Shown here piece after piece: positions 34,388-47,100 of a stretch of 64,000 nucleotides of DNA. The position numbers and the translations under genes were made by a program. Position 1 is the first letter of the stretch; every line of letters starts with the position of its first letter. The notes below the pieces were generated by a model. That model was not told where the DNA came from, searched no databases, and was given only the letters and a program-made list of their open reading frames with translations. The DNA is from Amylostereum areolatum (Eukaryota > Basidiomycota > Agaricomycetes > Russulales > Stereaceae), in assembly GCA_012932865.1 (NCBI GenBank), contig SAXG01000063.1, positions 207,190-271,189 of the forward strand, in the 5' to 3' direction.

Positions 34388-36559
34388 TCATCGCCTTTTT
34401 GACGACGTTTTCCGTGGCGCGATGCTTGCCCTCCCTGTCCGATGGGGTGCGCCAGACTTCGTGCGGAGAAGTCTACGTGAAGGTGTCTTCGACGCTGATG
34501 TTGGAGGGGGGCCAGAGCAACGTTGTCGTTTTGACGACCGTGATCCACCGTCTTCCACTACAGCAGATGCCGTCCGTTTCGCCATAGGCGCCTTCTCGCA
34601 CACGTCCCAGGACTTGGTCTTGTCGTCCTCACATTTCTTCAACATGTCTCGGCAACCGTCGTTGCTACGCCAGCCAGCACCTGCGATCGCCGTGTCGAAG
34701 AGATCTAGGATGAAGCGCGACGACTTCAACCTTTCCGACGCAACCGACCGAAAGCACAGCTCGATGTCGTCGTCGTCTGCGTAGACGCCCGCGTAGAAGA
34801 GACAGCGAAGCTGTCGTATAAGGCGGGCGAGGTTCACGTTGAGGTACAGCTCCAGGCGCTCATTGGAGACATAACCGCCGCTGAGGAACCCGGTTTTCCC
34901 ATACGTGGTGTGGAACCATTCTTCTCCGGGGCGGTATGGATAAAAGATTTCGTTGAGAGACCTTTCGATGGACCATACGCCCGACGGGCGATACCGCACG
35001 AGATGATAGAAGAGCACGTAGACGAAGGACTCGAGATCGTCGCTGAGTCTGTGGACCTTCTTTCCGTGGCTGTCGAGACGCGACGCAGATATGAATTGCC
35101 ACGACCCCTGGTGCAGAATTAGAATTAAGGTCTCAGGAGGAGGAAGAAAGCCAAACGTACTGCGAGCGAAGTGCGCTCCTCGCGTTCGACGTCAATGGAC
35201 AGGTCCCAGTCGATCAATATACCATGTCCGTCGTCGGTGAGCAAGATGTTGTGGTCGCTGATATCGCCGTGCAGAATGTTCAGTTTCGTGTAAGCTTTGG
35301 AGTGCGCTGGGGACGAGATAGTGAGAGGGCGTTCGGAAAGAAGGGTGGTTAACGCGCACCTTCGAGAGCATCCCGAACCGCCGTGGTTAGCTCCAGGGTA
35401 GAATTGAACCTCATCAGCGGGCGGCCAACGACGCCTAAGACGACGCGATGATGGATGTGGGCCCGGGCTCCGTGCGCGCTGAACTCGTGGCTGCGGGTCT
35501 TCTGGCCTTCGACGTCGCCACCGCATACGAAGGGTGCAACGTGAGGGACGCTGGCACCGGCGAGAAGTCGATATACGTCGGCCTCCTTGCGCACATGCGG
35601 AAGTTCGAGCCTCCATGTGTCTTTCAACCAGACACAAGTCCCATCCGCCAGATCCACCGCGACATAGCCGGACGTGGCCTTGCCGGCAAGGGAAGGGCTG
35701 AATACGTTTGGGGGACCTGCAAGGTAGAAGCGCTCCTCCTTTGTGCACTCATCCCTGACCCGAAACTTCCGCATCGTGTGGTCTTCGTCTTCAGCTGCGA
35801 TATTGGCGCGCTGGAAAGCTGCGCGAGCAAATGATATTTCATCGGGGGAAGGTATGGTGACGGTAGGGTCTAAGCCACGTCCAGTGGGTGAAAGGGAGTC
35901 GAAATGATGAAGAAAAACAGCCAACGGGCTGTCCTTCGTCCGCCAGTCGAAGAGCTCCGTGACGACGGCGCCGGCTCTGTCCCAACGGATGAGGCGGGCA
36001 TTGTTGCCGATGATGAGACCTGAGAAGGCAAATGTTCGCGACCTGGACCCGAACATGTCGTATGCCAGATAGGCGATTCTCCGACGGTGCTTGAGCGCCT
36101 TGCGTGAGTCTTTGTTGAACGGGACTTGGTGGCGGCGAGGGGCGTTGTCCGTAGGTGGTGGGTCGTCAAAGGGATCCTCGTCCTCAGGTATGAATTCTAG
36201 AAATGCGTCCCAGAAGGTATCTTGAGAGACCTTGACCGCGTCATTGGACAGAGAGGATATAGCAATGTGGGGCAGGAGGCGAGCTTCGTGGGGAGTGGCG
36301 TTTCGGAGGTCAATTGGGTTGGTATATCGAAGACGGGGGGTGATGTTCGACGCTTCAATGACGCGGATCTTTCGCGAACGTGTCAGATATGCAATAGGTT
36401 TTGTACGAAGTAGAGACTTACGAGTTCGTTTGCGGATGCGCAGGGATGCCTGTCGTCCTCTGCTCGAAGCTGGAGCTTGTGCGCGACGGGGAACTTGAGC
36501 GAGAGAAATTCGTCGATAAAAGTGCGCGGTGGCATCGGTCCAGAGAATCGATTCTCCAT
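34388..36559 (-). CDS. FunK1-type protein kinase (kinase 3)
   Basis: Four exons, 36559-36422, 36368-35360, 35306-35161 and 35107-34388, separated by three introns of exactly 53 bp each, give 670 residues without a stop. The N terminus (MPPRTFIDEFL) is the usual FunK1 lead-in. Then come LIRWDRAGAVVTELFDW, the nucleotide-site CVWLKDTWR, the catalytic loop ILHGDISDHNILL, the metal-binding ILIDWDLS, the P+1-like GSWQFIS, and DDLESFVYVLFYHLVRYRPS. The tail is Ser/Arg/Lys-rich (RSSKRQR), a possible nuclear signal. FunK1 is a fungal eukaryotic-type kinase family (PF17667) much expanded in mushroom-forming fungi; substrates are unknown. Confidence 0.9.
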
Positions 36560-37181
36560 GGTGGAATATTCAGATAGAAGAGGGGATTTCGGGAGGGGAA
36601 GAGATGGTTGATGGTATTGGTCGGAGGTCAAGGAGGATGGGCCATAAATGATTATCCCCCTGCGCTGGTTGATGAGCACGTGATAAGATCCTTATGTAAA
36701 GTAACGGTGACGTCATCCAGTGACAGGCTTGCCTCCCGCTCAGGGGCCCTGGCAACCTCCCGCCGCAAACGGCCCCGAAACGGCCTGTCGCCTACGATCC
36801 TGGATTCCTGGTGAGTGTAACTTGGTAAGATAGATCGGCAATCGTGCCCTCCCATCACTTTTTCGATCTCTGCACCTACTTGTGAGCTGGTGAGTAGGAT
36901 TCTGAAGAGGGCCCAGAGCTCGAGGAGGCTGACTTCGCGGCAATGACGGGGGCGACCGATAGCCACCACAAATCGGATACGGTCTTGCTATTGTCACTCC
37001 TCTGTGGCACATTGCGTCTGGTGCACAATGAAGCACGGAAAATTTTCAACGCGAACAATGGTTCTGCATGTGGTCAATGGCTTTCCGAAGGATATATGAC
37101 TAGAGTCTCTCTCTGCGGTGGTCCGTTTTCCCAGTCCTTCCACCACCACACCCCCTTTTCGTCCGGACTTGTTTCATCTCA
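36560..37181. promoter_or_regulatory. Divergent promoter region of FunK1 kinases 3 and 2
   Basis: About 620 bp between two start codons on opposite strands. There are no coding features. The bend GAGGTCAAGGAGGATGG and A/T runs near 36640-36700 are unremarkable. Confidence 0.4.
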
Positions 37182-39701
37182 ATGTCATCCGCTTCCTCGT
37201 CCGACCTCGACGAGGTTTTCGCCCTCGAGGATGCCAAGGTTCTCTTCACGAACGACTCAACCAGAACTCCAAGCCCACCCGCTATCCCGGTCTCGTTCGA
37301 GGATATGCAGTCTACCCCCCTTCACTTCAAATCGTCGTCTGTCGATCGCTATGCCTCTACTCAGGAGGGAATGCCTGCGTCGGAGCGATACAAGCGACTC
37401 GCAGAGGAAGCCAACCTCCGATTCGTTGGTTGCATGAAAGTTGGGAAATTTCTGGAGAAGTATGTCCCGCGGGCGACAATCCGGCGGCCGAAGAATGCGA
37501 CGTTGGATATCTCATATGGGCGGAAGAAACCACGAAATAATGAGGAGAGGGTGGTAAATCTGCCCTATCTATCTCGGAAGTGTAACTTTTTTACTCACGG
37601 ATCTTTCACAGGTACGCGCACTCAACGGAAGTAATCTCTGTCCTGGAACCACGTTTGTTCATAGTGCCTCTACAACCGCACTGTTCGACCATGTGGATCG
37701 AAGAGTCGACGTCCGCGGTCTCTCCAAGCAAACGGTGAAGGCCAAGAGGGGAAGGAAAGGGAAGAAGGCCGTACTACCTCCCGCAGACGCCATGTGGTCG
37801 CTGACGGAACTTTGGATCGAAATCAAGCGGAGAGGCCAGGACGCGTTTCGTGATCCGGACGCGAAGTTATCTCGAGACGAACGCAAAGAATTCGACATTC
37901 AGAATCCGACAAATGACGGAGTGCTTACGCGCGGCCAACTGCTCGAGTATGCAACGTCAATTTTCGCGTCACAGAACCGGGTCTTTTTCTTCTCTGTGTT
38001 GGTCACGGGCGATTTCGCTCGCCTTATTCGCTGGGATCGCTGTGGAGCTATCGTCACGGAGGAATTTCATTGGGTAGACGAGCCGTGGCTGGCGGAGTTC
38101 CTCTGGCGATTCGACCGGATGACGCCTGAGCAGCGAGGTCACGACACTACCGTTTGCTCTAATCCAACAGAGGAAGAAGCTATTCGGGCGCGGGCTGCCT
38201 TCCGAGAAAGCGATCCCAGCGGCTTCGAAGAGGCCGAAAAGTTGCACAAGATCATGGTTTACGACGGCGACAGCGACGAGACCTACGGGATCATTGTAGG
38301 CAGCCCGCGATGGTACAGTCGCTCGATGTTCGGACGCGGGACGTTTGGCTATGTCGGGTTCAATCTCCATACAGGTCTGCTTGTCTGGCTCAAAGACTAC
38401 TGGCGCGTCGACAGAGCGACTTATCCAAAGGAGGAGACGTTTTACAAAACTCTGGCCGAAAATAGCATCCCTCATACCGCGCGGAAAATCTATGCCGGCG
38501 ATGTGAAAGGGCAAGCCACAAGGACACAAGATTTCGTCAACTCACCGTGGGCATGTGCGGTCACTGACGACTTGTTGCCCCTCGTACATTACCGCATCGT
38601 CATCGACCAAATCGGGCGTCCTCTGAGAGGGTTTAATTCTTTAAAGCAGTTGTGTCAGGTCATATGTGATTGCATCGTGGGTAAGTTAGGACATACACTT
38701 GAACCTCCTGCTCATATTCACTGCATTTCTCTTCTAGCTCACTGGGCCGTTTTCAAAGAGCTCAAGATCCTTCATTATGATATCAGTGCGGAGAATATTC
38801 TGATCAGAAGCGACGGCCGAGGACTTCTCGTGGATTGGGACATGGCTCGAAATGTGTCACAAAAATCTGGAATAAGGGCGCGGAGAGAACTTTGCTCGGT
38901 ATGCGCTCATCCGTCCACCTTCGTGCATTTTTATCTAAACGAATTGCTTTACAGGGTACTTGGCAATTTCGTTCAGCCAAGCTCGCCATGAGCGTCGGTA
39001 CCATTCCGCATCTCCTCAGTGATGACCTGGAGTCGTTCGTACACGTCCTCGCCTTCCATCTGTTTCGGTATCGCCCTTCGACGTACACCATGGAGTCCCT
39101 CGTCACACAGTTGAAGCGCGTGTATGACGGATTCATCCTGGAGCACGGCATCCGGAAGGGCGACGAGGACAAGAAGTCCTTTTTTACTGACCACAAATTG
39201 TCCATCAGATACATCAAGGATCTCCATCCTGCCTGTGTCAACATCGTCACTAGGCTTCGTACCCTGTTTTCGACCGCATTTTATGCGGACAGCGCTCTCG
39301 TTGATTTGTCCAAGAGAAAGACCGCGCAGAAGTACCTGAAGAAATCGGAACTGGTCCTGCAGATTTTCAACGACAATCTCAACGCCCCTGGCTGGGACGA
39401 GGACGACAATAGCGGAAGCGTAGATCAGCTCCTTCATGGACCGGTGGCAGCCAAGACCGTCTTCGATTTTGGTTCGTCCGGCATCTCGCACAGGACAGCA
39501 ACTATCCCGAAAGCATCGCTTGAATATGACTGGCACTCTCCCGATCACTCCTCGGCCGAAGGCGGAGACGACTCGAATACGGAGGAGCAATCGCATGTCC
39601 ACAAAAGGCCACGAATTGCGACAGCTGCTCAAGGACCTTGGGCTGAAGCGTCAGGTCCTGTAGCTTCCAGTTTGAGAGAGGACTCCGATGACTTGGAGTG
39701 A
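37182..39701 (+). CDS. FunK1-type protein kinase (kinase 2)
   Basis: Exons 37182-37553, 37612-38680, 38738-38898 and 38955-39701 join in phase to 782 residues. After a Ser-rich N terminus and a basic linker come LNGSNLCPGTTFVH, FSVLVTGDFARLIRWDRCG, LVWLKDYWRVD (nucleotide-site Lys), ILHYDISAENIL (catalytic loop), LLVDWDMARN (metal site), GTWQFRS and DDLESFVHVLAFHLFRYRPS. The catalytic loop has HYD where the two sister genes have HGD; Asp and Asn are kept, so activity is plausible. The last ~90 residues are acidic/Ser-rich with HVHKRPRIA, a possible nuclear signal. It is divergently arranged with kinase 3 and similar in exon structure. Confidence 0.9.
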
Positions 39702-40286
39702 ATGACGCACGATAGGGATTGTTACCGAGAACTCGCTCTCTTACTCTTTCATCGCGTGGCACTACTAGCCCATCATACGCTCCTTGTATTTCCCGAAACA
39801 TTAATATACGACATGCTACTGCACGCGCCACCGACGCTACTTATGTTGCTCGGACGCTACTTATGTTGCTCGGAGAGAACACAGGGTGGAAGGCAGACGC
39901 GTACGTTGAACGGTTGATCTACCAGCGCCGTGTGCGCAAGTGAGCACCCACAGGTGAAAGTGCCAACTCATGTCTACTCTCGATTACGATGCCTATCCCT
40001 TGGAGATAGATCACATTTGCAAGATAGGTTCGATGGAACGGAAGGCGGATGGCAAAAATCAAATTGCATTCTCGTCCGGGACGTATCGAGCGTTCTTGGG
40101 TCTCTTCTCGGCTTGTCATAGTGTCCTGTGTTTCCACGGTGATGTGCTGAAGGGGGATCTCCGGAGGGGCGGGAATGGTTTGGTTGTATATGAAGTCGCG
40201 GTCACAATGCGCTATCTCAAGGCAGGCGAGAATGATGACTATCGTAGGGTATATACCCTGACGGAGAGATATCGACATCAGTTCGC
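39702..40286. other. No gene recognised; short tandem duplication
   Basis: Contains a perfect tandem copy of GACGCTACTTATGTTGCTCG (39832-39851 and 39852-39871). A 117-codon plus frame (39970-40323) has no motif. Confidence 0.5.
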
Positions 40287-41529
40287 TCACAGTTGCGCAG
40301 AGAGATTACATACGATGAGTTGAATTAAGCCTCCGTTAAGGAATACATTCCCGGCTGTGCTGACCCGAACCCCAGGTTGTAAATCCACTGGCACAGGAAA
40401 CACCTGGATGAATGCGTTCACAGTCAGGGAGGCCTGGGTGCATTTTCTCAGTAGGCGTAGATCTCGAAAAAGGAAAAGGAAAAGACCCACCCACAGTAAA
40501 CAATACAGCAGCCCTGATTCCACGAACAGAACCATGACCTTCTCCGCGCGAGTACGTGTACTCCCATGTTGAGAATGCTCTCGGATAAGGCGTCTGTGCT
40601 GCCTGGTCATGATAACAAGGTACGTTAGCAGTAGGAAGATATAAAGGCCAATAAAGCCGATGAAAGTTACCAGGCCTTGTAGCCAATGACCGATGTCGCC
40701 CATACGTTCGCACGAGAAGGGGGAAATGGACAGCCCCCATACGTTGGCGGAGAATGCGTTGACAGCATCTGTGCCACCGAGGTCACCGCCGAAACTGAAG
40801 CCACAGTTTTGTAAAGTATCCGTCGTTGACAGCAATTCATCACTTTTAGCAGGATCCTTTAACGCGCGCGATGGTGACGCAGATACTCACCGATTGTACC
40901 CAGGAGTAGGAGAGTAGAACCCGCACGAAAGACGCGCCCGGTACGCAAAATCCACGCTCTCCAGAGCACATCAGCATCGCTAAGAATGATCTAGATCCAA
41001 AAAACAGTGAGATACTAGTGCGAGAGTGTTAACAGAGGGTCCTGCCAACGTTGATGGAGAGCATCGCCGTAGGCACGCATCGATGAAAGTGGCTTGAAAT
41101 GGCAGCGTCGATGCCCATCACAAGGTCGGTTCCAGATTCGAAGGAGGGGACGACTCCGTCGCAAAGAAGCTGTAGTACACCTAGCGTGTATTTCTGGAGG
41201 AAGAAAAGAAGGTCGAGCTGTGAGGCCCAGTGTACCGTTGCGGCCGCATACATGACGAGGGTGGCAGCGAGCATGTACTTGGTTGGCCGAGATTTCAGAC
41301 CTTTTCGACTGAAGGACGACGGTGAGGGAGTTGGACACGAGGGCTAGAAGACATACGCACATAAGGATCTAAGTCGAGATGGCAACGAGCAAGGTGAAGG
41401 TGCCTACCAGACGGGTGTCAGCTGTATTCATCGACGGAACGAATAAGGTGGCTGACCAAAAAGTGTAGTTTCGAATAAGACTGAAGGAAGTATGTTGCAG
41501 ACAGATTTGTGGCCGACGTCCAAATCCAT
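40287..41529 (-). pseudogene. Multi-pass membrane protein of a basidiomycete family, with an in-frame stop
   Basis: Exons inferred leftward: 41529-41457 (MDLDVGHKSVCNILPSVLFE...), 41403-41361, 41308-41050 and 40990-40891, then a less certain last exon reaching 40287. The order of hydrophobic helices and the phrases SRPTKYMLAATLVMYAAATV, ADVLWRAWILRTGRVFR and RRLIREHSQHGSTRTRAEKV, then ESGLLYCLLW, match from memory a large Agaricomycete family of about seven-helix membrane proteins of unknown function. Exon 2 reads TLLVAIST, stop, ILM: TAG at 41369-41371 stands where the family has a tyrosine codon. Either the gene is dead or the exon is spliced differently. The C-terminal end does not fit the family well. 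Confidence 0.6.
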
Positions 41530-42443
41530 GATGATGGGATAGTCACGTAGGGGCAGCAGGGGTCATTGAGTTGCTTTCCGGCCATCTGTAGAGCACTGTA
41601 CTTGTATGTCTCGTCTTCAATCCTGTGCAATAGCGTCTAACCCGTCAGTTCAGAGTGATGGAAACGGAAGAAAGGGATACTTACTAGTAGATTACTTACC
41701 TATGGAAGCTTTTGAGTTCATGCACCTGCATCGCGGAACTTCCATGGTGGTCAACAGAACACGATGTGATGACGAGATGCTTTGAAACGTCTGTATCATA
41801 AATGTGCTCAGAAACGGTGAAGAGTGCGGTTGTTTAGACGGTTTCATTTGCGTTGGAAAGGTGGATGCTGCATCGGGGGGTCAGGGGGACCCAGATATTG
41901 CCCTCCGGTTGTGACCGGACCGTGTCGCTCCGACGGTCGCAGAGCAGGCATATACCAGGGAATAGCACCCTGCCTGCGAACCGTCCATCTTCTTGTCGGA
42001 AAAATAGCGGGACTCGGGGAGTAGGTCAGGGATGTCTATGTGACCATCGATTGGTCGCCGTCGTCGGTCCGAGCTTGCACGGACATTCCATTGCCATAAA
42101 TAAAACATGTAGTTGACAACACGATAGTTTTGTGCACAGTCTAGCAGCATCCTTCCTGCGCCTGCTCATCGCTCGCTGACCGCTAGTCTAGAGGTCGTGA
42201 GCTTGACAAGACCGTCAAGCAGGCATATTATTGCCATCACACCTGCAGACTGATCGCTCGTAGATCATCGCGTGGCCGTGTTTTCGTCAGGTTGAGTGAA
42301 ACCGTCCGCCAGACGTCAAGTTGACGAGGTGTGGAGGGGTCGGAAATCGACAGTGCCATGACCTGCGGGGTTTCGTGTGACTGGTGAGGGGCCAAGGGGG
42401 AAACGCTATGAATTTCAAGATATACAGATATACAGCGACATGG
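41530..42443. other. No gene recognised
   Basis: Short frames only. It includes the promoter side of the membrane-protein gene and the 3' side of the putative 104-residue protein gene. Confidence 0.4.
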
Positions 42444-42963
42444 CTAAACAAAAGCGGCCGCCCACTCCTCGCGCAAGCGTACGACGTCGCGCTCAACACG
42501 TCGGATACGTTCGACGGCGACCTGCGTGTGCCACGAGCGTCCATTAGCGAAGGTACAGGAGCCGACCTGACGACACTACGCACCATATTGGTCCCCGGCC
42601 CTTCGCCGCCCGTCTCAACGCCAGTCTCGCGGTACATTGAGACCTCCTGTGAAGCCTGTCAGTATCCGTCGCATGCATGCTGCGGCAAACGTACCAGTTT
42701 ACGCAATATCTTGTCAACAAATGTGAGGACGCGCTGCCTTTGAGCCCTCGCGGACGCTAAGTTAGCGGTCAAAGCCATGTTCTCCTGCTTATTCGTTAGT
42801 GTTCGACCCGCTAATCGAAATCTCGTGTACGCACCCGACGGCTTTTGAAGAGTGCGACGGCGAGGATGGGAAGGGTTCCAACCAATATGTACTCTATGAA
42901 CGACGTCTATTATCCTTGTTAGCCGACTAAATACGTTCACTTCTGCCAAAAGTGACATACCAT
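42444..42963 (-). CDS. Putative 104-residue single-helix membrane protein
   Basis: Five small exons on the minus strand keep frame through four introns with good borders: 42963-42961 (the ATG alone, then GTATGT), 42906-42835, 42784-42695, 42655-42584 and 42521-42444. The product begins MTSFIEYILVGTLPILAVAL, one strong membrane helix, followed by a basic stop-transfer FKSRR, a helical segment (LASARAQRQRVLTFVDKI), a Gly-rich linker and a charged coiled-coil tail (VAVERIRRVERDVVRLREEW). I recognise no family. The consistency of frame and helix pattern supports it; a start codon that forms a whole 3-nt exon (apart from 5' UTR) is unusual. Confidence 0.45.
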
Positions 42964-43001
42964 GGGTGTGAATCAGTTTGGATGAGAAGGTTTGCAAGGA
43001 T

Positions 43002-43075
43002 GTGGGCAGGGAGTGGTGGGCAGGGAGTGGTGGGCAGAGAGAAGTGGGCAGAGAGAAGTGGGCAGAGAGAAGTGG
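43002..43075. repeat. Minisatellite, 13-14-bp units
   Basis: Runs of TGGGCAGGGAGTGG (two copies) pass into TGGGCAGAGAGAAG (three copies). It lies just upstream of the putative 104-residue protein gene. Confidence 0.85.
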
Positions 43076-44170
43076 AAGTGAACTCGCGTGAATGCGACGC
43101 GTCGTTCGCCGCCAAACTCGAGCGTCTAAGTCGTCTCGCGTCCACGACCTCGACCCAACGACCCACGTCATCCGACGTGTACGTCTTGAAGGATGTTTGT
43201 TCTTTTGGTATATATATTCTTGTTCTTCTGTGATTCCGGCTTTAGATCGTTACTTTCCTCGTCATCCCCCGGTCATCCCTGCGTCGCCGACTAACGCGCA
43301 CTCATCCGTCCTATGTTCGTTGTGAGTGTTGTAAACCTTCCGAATTACGATCTCGCTTACCGTTCAACCTGCCCCGTTAAGCTTCTTCGACCTTTTCAAC
43401 GGGTCCCGTCTCAATCGCCTTCAACCCGTCGAACCGCATCGCATTCTCCGACGTACACATACAGTTTGGTGAGAGCCAGCGGCCCTCCTCGGCCGTATCT
43501 TTCCATCCGAACACCTTTTCTACGAAAATCTGAGAGGCCTGTTCTCGCGTGCAAAATGGACGGACGTACCAAATATTTGTTCCCCTTATTCGAAGATTTC
43601 GACCCGTGGATCCATGCGTTTATAGGGTTGAACGTTGCGCGCGTGAAGACGACGTGGCGATATTGGTGAGCGCCGGATTGTTGGATGAGTTTTCCCCTAC
43701 TCACCGTTGCTCGGCTACATTCCCCCGTCGATACCTTCGACGTCCGTCACGAGAGCCCGGCTACGGCACTCGCGCCACCGTAAACGAGCGAGGCGCGACA
43801 CGCAAGGTGAGTAAATGCGGTTTTGCGTAAGAGGTAGTGCGGTGCGCGTGACGACATCATGTCACTTCATACCTGTAGGGAAAGCAGAGTTACAACTGCG
43901 AATGTTGATGAGTGCTGGCGTAAGTAAACTTTTCCCACGCATAGACGCTCGCCGGGAGTTACTGTTAGCACTTCGTAGTATGCGTGCCTTGCAGACAGCC
44001 TTCCTCTGCCGTTGTTGCCCCGCCCTTCATCGTTCATCACTTGCTTTGACGGAGGGTGAAACCAAGTCCATTCGAAGTTTGCTCAGTGTGTTTCGAATCG
44101 CGTATGTCGTGGAAAAGGGTGTGTGCGCTACATAGGTCGATCAGTAGTTCGTGCTGCTTCAGTGTTAACG
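43076..44170. other. No gene recognised
   Basis: Short frames on both strands without motifs. It should contain the left end of the Plavaka element, but I could not identify a terminal inverted repeat by eye. Confidence 0.4.
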
Positions 44171-47100
44171 TCAATCGTATGAGCCCTCGAATACGACGAT
44201 ATCCCGCTCATCGGGCGCTACTTCATCTTCGTGCCACGGCTCGCCTTCCTCTTCCAAATCCGAACCGAGGTCGACGTCACCTCCTGAGAAGGCAGCGTCA
44301 CCGTCGTTGTGTAGCTCCTGTGCATCCGATGTAGTGTTGTGATTGCTGTGGTCTGTGGGGGTGCGGTTCACGGGGGAGGTGGGTGATGCGGTGCTTGGGA
44401 TGTGGTACGGGAAGATGTCGTCGATGTTATCTGGATGGGCGTGCGTATAAGTATGCCCGACAGCCTGTCCCCAATGTTGGCGCATGAGGAGGTCTCGATC
44501 AGAGAACCTAAGGTGGATGTGAGAAGGGAGGGAGTTGAATGTTTCGACGTGGACGTACTGTGCAACGTAATAGTTGTTCCAGTCTGCACCGTCGTTCGCA
44601 TGCTCCGCGGCTGACATCCCGAGCCCATCCTCATGCTTCCGCCCGTACGCAAAGGCAGGGATGATGTGGACACCTCGTATAACATTGCTGGGGTCAATGA
44701 AGCCGAAGGATCCCTCTTGAGACAGCGGGGGGAAAACCAGTTTTTCGAGCCGGCAGGATGACCAGCGCTGGGTGGGGGTCTCCTGATTTTCGGCTTGGAA
44801 GTGTCGGACCCACAGGAAGTCAACTCGGCGGGGGCGAAAGTCCAAGGAGCCAGGGCCTGTGTAAACAACATTTGCGTGGTAAGCTCCCAGTACGCGGGCA
44901 TATTGATAGTGCGAAGAAGAGGGCTCCCCGGCGTCAGGAAGGAACATGACTGCATCGCGGTCCTTGCCTGGCGACAAGGTGTCGTAGGTCCTGCGAATGT
45001 CGTACGTCGTGTAGTTCACCGTCATGACCTTGTGGCCATAAATTCGATCCTCCTTGAGGATTACGTGGCGGGTTTGTCCTTCTTCGGGGAGTTCAGGGGA
45101 TGACAAAGCGTGGGCGGTCATCACCTGAGCACGAAGAGCCAGAGCTTCGCCGGCGTGGATCTTTTGAATGCGAGGGAGTAAGTGTTGCCGCAAGGCGGGT
45201 ACAAACCCCTGCGAAAGTGACATCAGAGGGTGTGCAGTTGTTTAAGGAGTAGAGAATACCTACATGAAGAGCTGGATCCCGAGAAAAATTGCTGATCCAT
45301 GTGGGTACGTGCACGGGATTATTTTGTGTGATTCCAATATGGTAATGGGCATGCGGATCTCGAGCTATGTCGTCCGTCACCTCACGCACTTCGCTGAGCA
45401 TCTGGCGGATCTCTCGCAAGCGACGTTGGCGTCGCTCTATCTGCGTCATTTGCATGAGGAAGTTCTTGCGGTTGGTGCGCCGATAGCGAGCTTTGCCGGT
45501 GCGGTGTTCTAATTCGTACTGCGAGAGCAGTAGTGAGCTGCTATAGCGAAGTGAAGCTGACGAAGTGTACGCACGCGTTCCGTGGTATAAGAGTCGGTGG
45601 TGCCAACCGATACGATGGTGGACGGATAATCGCCGAGGGCGTGCCATGTGTATGTGTTCAGGTTGAGTTCCTTCTTGACGCGAGCGCTCTGACGCGGGAT
45701 TGGTCCCGTCATAGGATGCGTGGAGGTACCTTGGGTGGGGCCTGTCTGGCTAGCTCTCGTAAGTCGCACTTGTTCGCGGATCGTCGGCGTAGGTTGGTGG
45801 CGGTCCTTGCCCTTGCCGCCTCCGCGTCCGCGTCCGCGCCCCCGACCCCGACCACCACGCCCGCGGGGCCGTCCCCGGCCTCGGGTGTAGCTCTTTGTGA
45901 GAGGGACGTGCTCGTCCAGATTGTCATCTTCTTGAACCGGTTCCTCGGCCTCTCCTGGGGGGACGGTCGGGGAAGATCGTCGCCTCATTAAGATGTCGTC
46001 AGAGTGCATCTGCGGTGGATCTCCAGAGGTCGTGATCTGCGTTGAACGTGAAGGAGAAGGTGCTGTAGTCAAGGCGGTCGGTTGGGATAAGTCGCGCGAC
46101 GGCAACGGTTCGTGCGCGAGGAGAGGGGGCGTTGTGGTCAGAGCAGACGAGTTAGATACACCAGCGTTCTAGCAACCCGGTATTAGCAAAGAGTCAAACC
46201 ATCCGAGAGGAGAAGGCGCACCTTGGCTGCAGCACGAGCTGCTTCACGCCGAATCCGAGCATTGGCCTCACGCGGCAATTCACATGTTTCGAATTTGCTG
46301 CAGGTCGTTTGTTTGAATTCCCTAACGGCATCGCCCAAGGACGTTGTCACGGAGCGAAAGATGTTGATTGTGGTGTCTGTGTGCATCCGCAGCTTTGCGA
46401 GGCCATGCCAGTGGGCAGCTAAGAACAATACTCGCATGAGGCGATCATTGTCCTCTTCATCAGGTAATAATCCTTCGAATACAGGTATAGCACACTACGT
46501 GTCTTTCATCAGCGACAAGGTCTTGAAGCCCGGTGAGAGGCGCCGGATATCTCACCTGGAGGATGTCTTCATAGTCGCGCGCGGCAAGTTGCTTAAGCTC
46601 CGAGACGTTGCGCGAGAATCTCCTTATCGTGCTTTGACCAAACGTCGGGATCTCGCGGTATCTGGAAGTTTTTCAAATCAGACATTAGTCGAAGGCGGGG
46701 AAAAGTACGGGATGAGTTGTCTGTACCGACGATCGACTTCTGGTAGTAATTTCAGGACATCCATGATGCGCAAGAGATGGACAAAAAATGCTTTCCAGAC
46801 CCCTAGTTCAAACTCGTGCATGAGGTCGACTACGAGCATGGGGAAATGGTTGAATCCGAGAGGGCCAAGGAGGTGCGAAAATGTATTCTGTTGCATCGAT
46901 ACCGGAGATAGTGAGTGTAGATTGTTGACCAGTAGTGTGGATTCCGAGATACGCACCTCTGTGGGTACCAATGACTTGTCCTTGAGGAGCCGATCGACGG
47001 CCGCGCTGTTGGGTGCCAGGTTTTTCTCGTAGATAAGCTTGCGTGCACGAGTGACCGTCTGCCGATATTCTTGGTCGTTGACACGGGCTGCCGTGAGGCG

